The position numbers were made by a program, and so were the translations under genes. The notes beneath the pieces were generated by a model, which saw only the letters and a list, made by a program, of their open reading frames with translations, was not told the origin of the DNA and ran no database searches. From contig CADBMG010000068.1 in the NCBI GenBank assembly GCA_902795745.1, forward strand, positions 1-10,156: DNA of 10,156 nucleotides, in the 5' to 3' direction. This document shows, piece by piece, positions 7,207 through 10,156 of the stretch. The DNA is from an uncultured Pseudomonadota bacterium (GTDB lineage: Bacteria; Pseudomonadota; Alphaproteobacteria; RF32; CAG-239). Each line of letters opens with the position of its first letter. Within the stretch, counting starts at the first letter, position 1.

Positions 7207-7235
7207 TTGCATTCGCAAAAAATATATGCTCTAAT
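7207..7235 (+). promoter_or_regulatory. Extended -10 promoter of the nuclease-tsaE-hprK-mla operon
   Basis: A TG dinucleotide at 7227-7228, one base, then TCTAAT (7230-7235) gives an extended -10 element. A weak -35 TTGCAT (7207-7212) is 17 bases upstream. Transcription would start near 7242, about 30 bases before the ATG at 7273. The region also has a TTGC-ATTC-GCAA mini-hairpin (7207-7218) flanked by CATATA (7195-7200) and TATATG (7223-7228). Confidence 0.5.
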
Positions 7236-7257
7236 GACCGCAGGTTAGGGTAAATCC

Positions 7258-7263
7258 GGAAGG
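7258..7263 (+). promoter_or_regulatory. Ribosome binding site choosing the ATG at 7273
   Basis: GGAAGG directly abuts an in-frame ATG at 7264, too close for initiation, but lies nine bases from the second ATG at 7273. The second ATG is therefore the better start. Confidence 0.6.
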
Positions 7264-7272
7264 ATGAAAATT

Positions 7273-8265
7273 ATGTCTGTATGGAAAAAACTTTTTTTGG
7301 TTTTGTTTTTTATCAATGCAATGTATTTCGGCGGTTTGGGTATTCAGAGCGAAAGTGCTCTGGCTCAAGGTTTTGGCTTTTTGACGGTTATTGTAGCCTT
7401 TGTTCTGCTGTATATAATTTCGCAGGCAATGTGGCATGAAATGGGTTTTATCAGTTCATTTTTAATTATCGGTTCAATAGTAATATTTATTTTATACAGC
7501 CTGGGATTATTGGGACAAGAAAAAACAAGAGGAAGATTTATCGGAGACAGTGCTCCGCCGCAAAATTATAGCGGAACAAATTATAATGATGAAAATACCG
7601 GTTCGGCAGAAATCGACACTCATATAAAGCAAGATTTGGATGCTGAACAATCATCAGATTCGCAGACTGTATTAACGCAAACTGATAACAGCGGAGGATG
7701 GATGGATAAGATAAAAAATTATTTTTCCGACACAGATTCTGCAACTCCGTTAAAATCCGATTTTAATCCGACAGAATATCCGTATTTGGAAGGAAAGACC
7801 ACTGTTGTAACAGCCAGTGTTCTGCGGATGGAAGGTTTGTTTATTAAACTTTTAGGTATAGATGCTCCCGATCCCGAACAAACTTGTGCCGATAGGCACG
7901 GTGCACCATATCGCTGCGGTAAAAGGGCATTAACATGGTTGCAAAATTGGTTGCAAGATAAGTCATTAAAGTGCTACATTGTCGGAAAAATAGAAAACAA
8001 TCGAACTACCGGTGTTTGTATGACCGCAGATGGACAATATGATGTGGCAGCAGTGGTGGTTAATGCCGGATGGGCATTGGCATATACGGTGCATACGGCA
8101 ATTTACGAACCTTATGAAGCACAGGCAGCGGATAATCGTCGTGGTTTATGGCGCGGACATTTTTATAAACCTTGGGATTGGAGACGTATTCAAAATCGCA
8201 AAGTTAAAATTAAAATAGAGGGCGATGATTCCGGATTTATGGGATGGCTGAAAGGGTTATTTTAA
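7273..8265 (+). CDS. Membrane-anchored SNase-like (thermonuclease-fold) protein with altered active site
   Basis: This 330-residue protein has an N-terminal hydrophobic region: a signal-peptide-like segment (1-31) ending in ALA before Q32, then two likely membrane helices (about 34-50 and 57-80). A polar, Ser/Asp/Asn-rich linker (about 82-170) leads to a C-terminal staphylococcal-nuclease-like domain (about 172-304). Family hallmarks are KLLGIDAPDPEQTC (192-205), YRCG (213-216), AGWALAY (265-271), RRGLW (289-293) and the final WDWR (301-304). Against staphylococcal nuclease, R35 appears as K192, E43 as D200, and the usual VDGDT calcium aspartate stretch is TASVL (180-184); R244 may match R87. 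Nuclease activity is therefore doubtful. Four cysteines (205, 215, 234, 249) fit disulfides, and the topology would put the domain in the periplasm. Start 7273 is preferred over 7264 because of ribosome binding site spacing. It overlaps tsaE by one base (TAATG). Confidence 0.85.
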   Translation: MSVWKKLFLVLFFINAMYFGGLGIQSESALAQGFGFLTVIVAFVLLYIISQAMWHEMGFISSFLIIGSIVIFILYSLGLLGQEKTRGRFIGDSAPPQNYSGTNYNDENTGSAEIDTHIKQDLDAEQSSDSQTVLTQTDNSGGWMDKIKNYFSDTDSATPLKSDFNPTEYPYLEGKTTVVTASVLRMEGLFIKLLGIDAPDPEQTCADRHGAPYRCGKRALTWLQNWLQDKSLKCYIVGKIENNRTTGVCMTADGQYDVAAVVVNAGWALAYTVHTAIYEPYEAQAADNRRGLWRGHFYKPWDWRRIQNRKVKIKIEGDDSGFMGWLKGLF

Positions 8266-8714
8266 TGGAAAAAGAATTTATTTCGCACAGCGAAAATGAA
8301 ACTGCTGCAATTGCCGAGAGACTAGCCGAAATATCGAAGCAAGGGGATGTTTGGGCATTACATGGCACATTAGGAATGGGCAAAAGTGTGTTTGCCCGTG
8401 CGTTTATTAAGACTTTGACCGATGTTGATGAGGTGCCGAGCCCGACTTTTACTTTGGTGCAAACATATCAGACGCCGATTTTTAATATTTATCACTATGA
8501 TTTGTATCGTTTAAAAGATGCCGCGGAAATTTTTGAACTCGGAGTTGAAGAAGCTTTTTTCGAAGGTGTCAGTTTAGTAGAATGGCCGGAAAAAATGGGG
8601 TCGTTTACTCCTCGTAACATGTGGAATCTTTATATTACGGCAAATAACGATGTTCGCCATATTAAAATCGTTACGGACGATAAGGAAAAAGAGGCTCGGT
8701 TAGCAAATGTTTGA
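8265..8714 (+). CDS. tsaE: tRNA t6A threonylcarbamoyl-adenosine biosynthesis ATPase TsaE
   Basis: TsaE is the ATPase that works with TsaB and TsaD to transfer threonylcarbamoyl to A37 of ANN-decoding tRNAs in the cytoplasm. The 149-residue product has the family's usual length and motifs: Walker A GTLGMGKS (34-41), the switch-like SPTFTLV (59-65), HYDLYRL (77-83) and VEWPEKM (105-111). The start at 8265 overlaps the stop of the SNase-like gene in TAATG, and AAAGGG lies about eight bases upstream. An in-frame ATG at 8244 would add seven residues inside the preceding gene and has no good ribosome binding site. The coupling suggests one transcript with the upstream gene. No other t6A gene (tsaB, tsaC, tsaD) is in view. 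Confidence 0.95.
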   Translation: MEKEFISHSENETAAIAERLAEISKQGDVWALHGTLGMGKSVFARAFIKTLTDVDEVPSPTFTLVQTYQTPIFNIYHYDLYRLKDAAEIFELGVEEAFFEGVSLVEWPEKMGSFTPRNMWNLYITANNDVRHIKIVTDDKEKEARLANV

Positions 8715-9153
8715 ACAAAAGCAAATTCATGGCACCCTTATCACATTGTGTAAAAAGGGAGTGCTGATTGTCGGTGCTTCCGGTAGCGGAAAATCTGATT
8801 TGGCACTGCGTTTGATTATGAATAAAAAAGCACAATTGGTTGCCGACGATGTGGTTATTTTGCAACGAGAGGGTGATAAAATAATAGGATTTTCTCCTGA
8901 GAAAATTAAAGGATTATTTGAGGTGCGCGGTGTAGGAATTGTCAGATTTCCATATCTGGAAGAAACGCCGATAAATTTAGTGGTACGGTTAGTTGATGCA
9001 CCGGAAAAAATTGAGCGTATGCCGAAAGATGCGCACGAAAACATTTTAGGACTTGCAATTGCTCAAATTGACTTGTATGCTAAGGAAAATTCTGCGCCGG
9101 AAAAGGTTGCGCTGAAATTGAGCGGAACGATAATGAATGACGCTTTGTTATAG
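8707..9153 (+). CDS. hprK: Short HPr kinase/phosphorylase (catalytic domain only)
   Basis: HPr kinase phosphorylates a serine of HPr-type phosphocarriers and so links PTS signalling to metabolism. The 148-residue product has only the C-terminal catalytic domain, as is usual in alphaproteobacteria; Firmicute forms are about 310 residues with an extra N-terminal domain. Visible motifs are the H8-G9 preceding the P-loop, Walker A GASGSGKS (23-30), the VADDVV acidic pair (D47, D48) and the HprK signature KGLFEVRGVGIV (68-79). The catalytic residues seem intact, so kinase activity is expected. The gene overlaps tsaE by 8 bp, which suggests translational coupling, and is 6 bp from mlaE. Alphaproteobacterial hprK is commonly near chvG/chvI and PTS genes; here no HPr or EI gene is visible and the neighbours are tsaE and mlaE. 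Confidence 0.92.
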   Translation: MFEQKQIHGTLITLCKKGVLIVGASGSGKSDLALRLIMNKKAQLVADDVVILQREGDKIIGFSPEKIKGLFEVRGVGIVRFPYLEETPINLVVRLVDAPEKIERMPKDAHENILGLAIAQIDLYAKENSAPEKVALKLSGTIMNDALL

Positions 9154-9159
9154 GAAAAA

Positions 9160-9957
9160 ATGATGTTGGGACAAAGAAATATTACGGCATTTTTACAAAC
9201 GCTGGGTCGCCCGTTAGTTGCGTTTATTATGAATTTGGGATATTTTTCCCGTTTTGTTGCTAAGGCAATATATAATTGCTTTATACCTCCGTTTTATATC
9301 AAGTTGTTTTGCCGTCAATTTATGAATATCGGTTTTTATTCATTACCGGTTGTCGGGCTGACGACATTGTTTGCCGGTATGGTTATTGCAATTCAAACAT
9401 ATTCGGGTATTTCAAAATACGGAGCCGAGAGTGCAGTAGCTCTGGTTGTGCTGATTTCCGTAACACGTGAGTTGGCACCGGTTTTATCGGCTTTGATGGT
9501 TGCCGGACGCATCGGTGCGGCTATGGCTGCAGAAATAGGAACAATGCGTGTAACCGAGCAAATTGATGCCTTAGTGACTTTGTCTGCCAATCCTTTCCGC
9601 TATTTGATTGCTCCACGAATTTGGGCGGCAATAATAGTTATGCCGTTGTTGGTGTTGTTTGGCGATATTATCGGTATATTCGGCGGTTATGTAGTCAGTA
9701 TTTATAAACTTGATTTCAATCCGGCAAACTATATTAATAATACTATGACTAATTTGCAAACTATTGATGTTATGACCGGTGTAGTCAAAGCGGCAGTGTT
9801 TGGATTTATTATCTCTGTTATGGGGTGTTATAACGGTTATCGTTCCAAGGGCGGAGCGCAGGGAGTAGGAGAAGCGACGACTAATGCGGTTGTTTCATCT
9901 TCAATATTGATTTTAATCTTTAACTATTTGATTACCGAGGTTATTTTTTCTAGATAG
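9160..9957 (+). CDS. mlaE: MlaE-family ABC transporter permease (phospholipid transport)
   Basis: MlaE is the inner-membrane permease of the MlaFEDB-type transporter, which moves phospholipids between the inner and outer membranes and maintains outer-membrane asymmetry. The 265-residue protein has the usual length and the conserved family core: VGLTTLFAGMVIAIQ (65-79), TRELAPVLSALMVAGRIGAAMAAEIGTM split across 102-129, then RVTEQIDAL (130-138) in the coupling region facing the ATPase, and GxxSKGGAQGVGEATT-like residues near 226-241. About five membrane segments are visible (about 58-80, 88-112, 152-180, 206-226, 243-262), after an amphipathic N-terminus. AGGA at 9152-9155 overlaps the hprK stop; it is four bases from the ATG at 9160 and seven from the next ATG at 9163, so the second may be the true start. 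It is followed directly by mlaF. Confidence 0.95.
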   Translation: MMLGQRNITAFLQTLGRPLVAFIMNLGYFSRFVAKAIYNCFIPPFYIKLFCRQFMNIGFYSLPVVGLTTLFAGMVIAIQTYSGISKYGAESAVALVVLISVTRELAPVLSALMVAGRIGAAMAAEIGTMRVTEQIDALVTLSANPFRYLIAPRIWAAIIVMPLLVLFGDIIGIFGGYVVSIYKLDFNPANYINNTMTNLQTIDVMTGVVKAAVFGFIISVMGCYNGYRSKGGAQGVGEATTNAVVSSSILILIFNYLITEVIFSR

Positions 9958-9969
9958 GATGTTAAAGAT

Positions 9970-10156
9970 ATGACAGATAATAAAATTGAAATTCGCAATT
10001 TATACAAAGCGTTCGGCAAGAAAAAAGTTTTGGATGGTATTGATTTGGATGTGCGCCGAGGCGAATCTCTGGTTGTTATCGGAGGTTCGGGGACGGGAAA
10101 ATCGGTTCTGATTAAGTGTATTCAAGGATTGCTAACTCCGGATTGCGGTTCGATTA
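9970..10156 (+). CDS. mlaF: Partial CDS: MlaF-type ABC transporter ATPase
   Basis: The first 62 codons are present and the gene runs off the right edge. The peptide opens MTDNKIEIRNLYKAFGKKKV, and the Walker A motif is GGSGTGKS (38-45), with LLTPDCGSI following as in the ATPase subunits of Mla-type transporters. It would bind ATP in the cytoplasm and drive MlaE. The Walker B, signature and switch regions lie outside the window. It starts 12 bases after the mlaE stop; AGGA at 9956-9959 is ten bases before the ATG. The order mlaE-mlaF is reversed from the E. coli order mlaF-mlaE but is common in alphaproteobacteria. An ATG at 9959 is in another frame and was not used. Confidence 0.93.
   Translation, partial: MTDNKIEIRNLYKAFGKKKVLDGIDLDVRRGESLVVIGGSGTGKSVLIKCIQGLLTPDCGSI

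Noticed and set aside
8244..8264. Upstream ATG for tsaE at 8244
   Set aside because: It lies inside the preceding gene, lacks a good ribosome binding site, and the family starts near the residue encoded at 8265.

Overview
The window is a gene-dense, clearly AT-rich stretch of bacterial chromosome. Several traits point to an alphaproteobacterium: a stand-alone MPP-like M16 peptidase, a very short HPr kinase reduced to the C-terminal catalytic domain, and an MlaE/MlaF-type lipid transporter. The base composition would suit an uncultured or host-associated lineage. That placement is inferred from gene content; no rRNA or other marker is present. I see no tRNA, CRISPR array, insertion sequence, phage gene or integration site, and codon use looks uniform throughout.

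Left part (1-5098): the minus strand carries the first 21 codons of an unidentified membrane or exported protein (1-65). Upstream of it on the same strand is polA (230-2956), whose proofreading domain is present but has lost its catalytic acids. A class A penicillin-binding protein (3095-5098) is divergent from polA. It has a polylysine cytoplasmic tail encoded by long A-tracts and an acidic C-terminal tail with three repeats. The short polA/PBP gap holds an inverted repeat reaching into the polA ribosome binding site.

Middle (5104-7142): an M16 zinc peptidase on the minus strand ends 5 bp from the PBP stop codon. It is divergent from elbB, a DJ-1/PfpI-family glyoxalase. The 95-bp gap between them holds two face-to-face promoters that overlap, with a TGACA-N9-TGTCA dyad inside.

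Right part (7273-10156): a tightly packed plus-strand operon begins at an extended -10 promoter. It encodes a membrane-anchored SNase-like protein with altered catalytic residues, tsaE (start overlaps the preceding stop), hprK (8-bp overlap with tsaE), mlaE and the beginning of mlaF. The set joins tRNA t6A modification, PTS-type kinase signalling and outer-membrane lipid transport.

Most genes are core housekeeping functions. The least ordinary items are the SNase-like protein, the hprK-mla linkage, the catalytically degenerate Pol I proofreading domain and the PBP tail repeats. None of them by itself demonstrates a new system.
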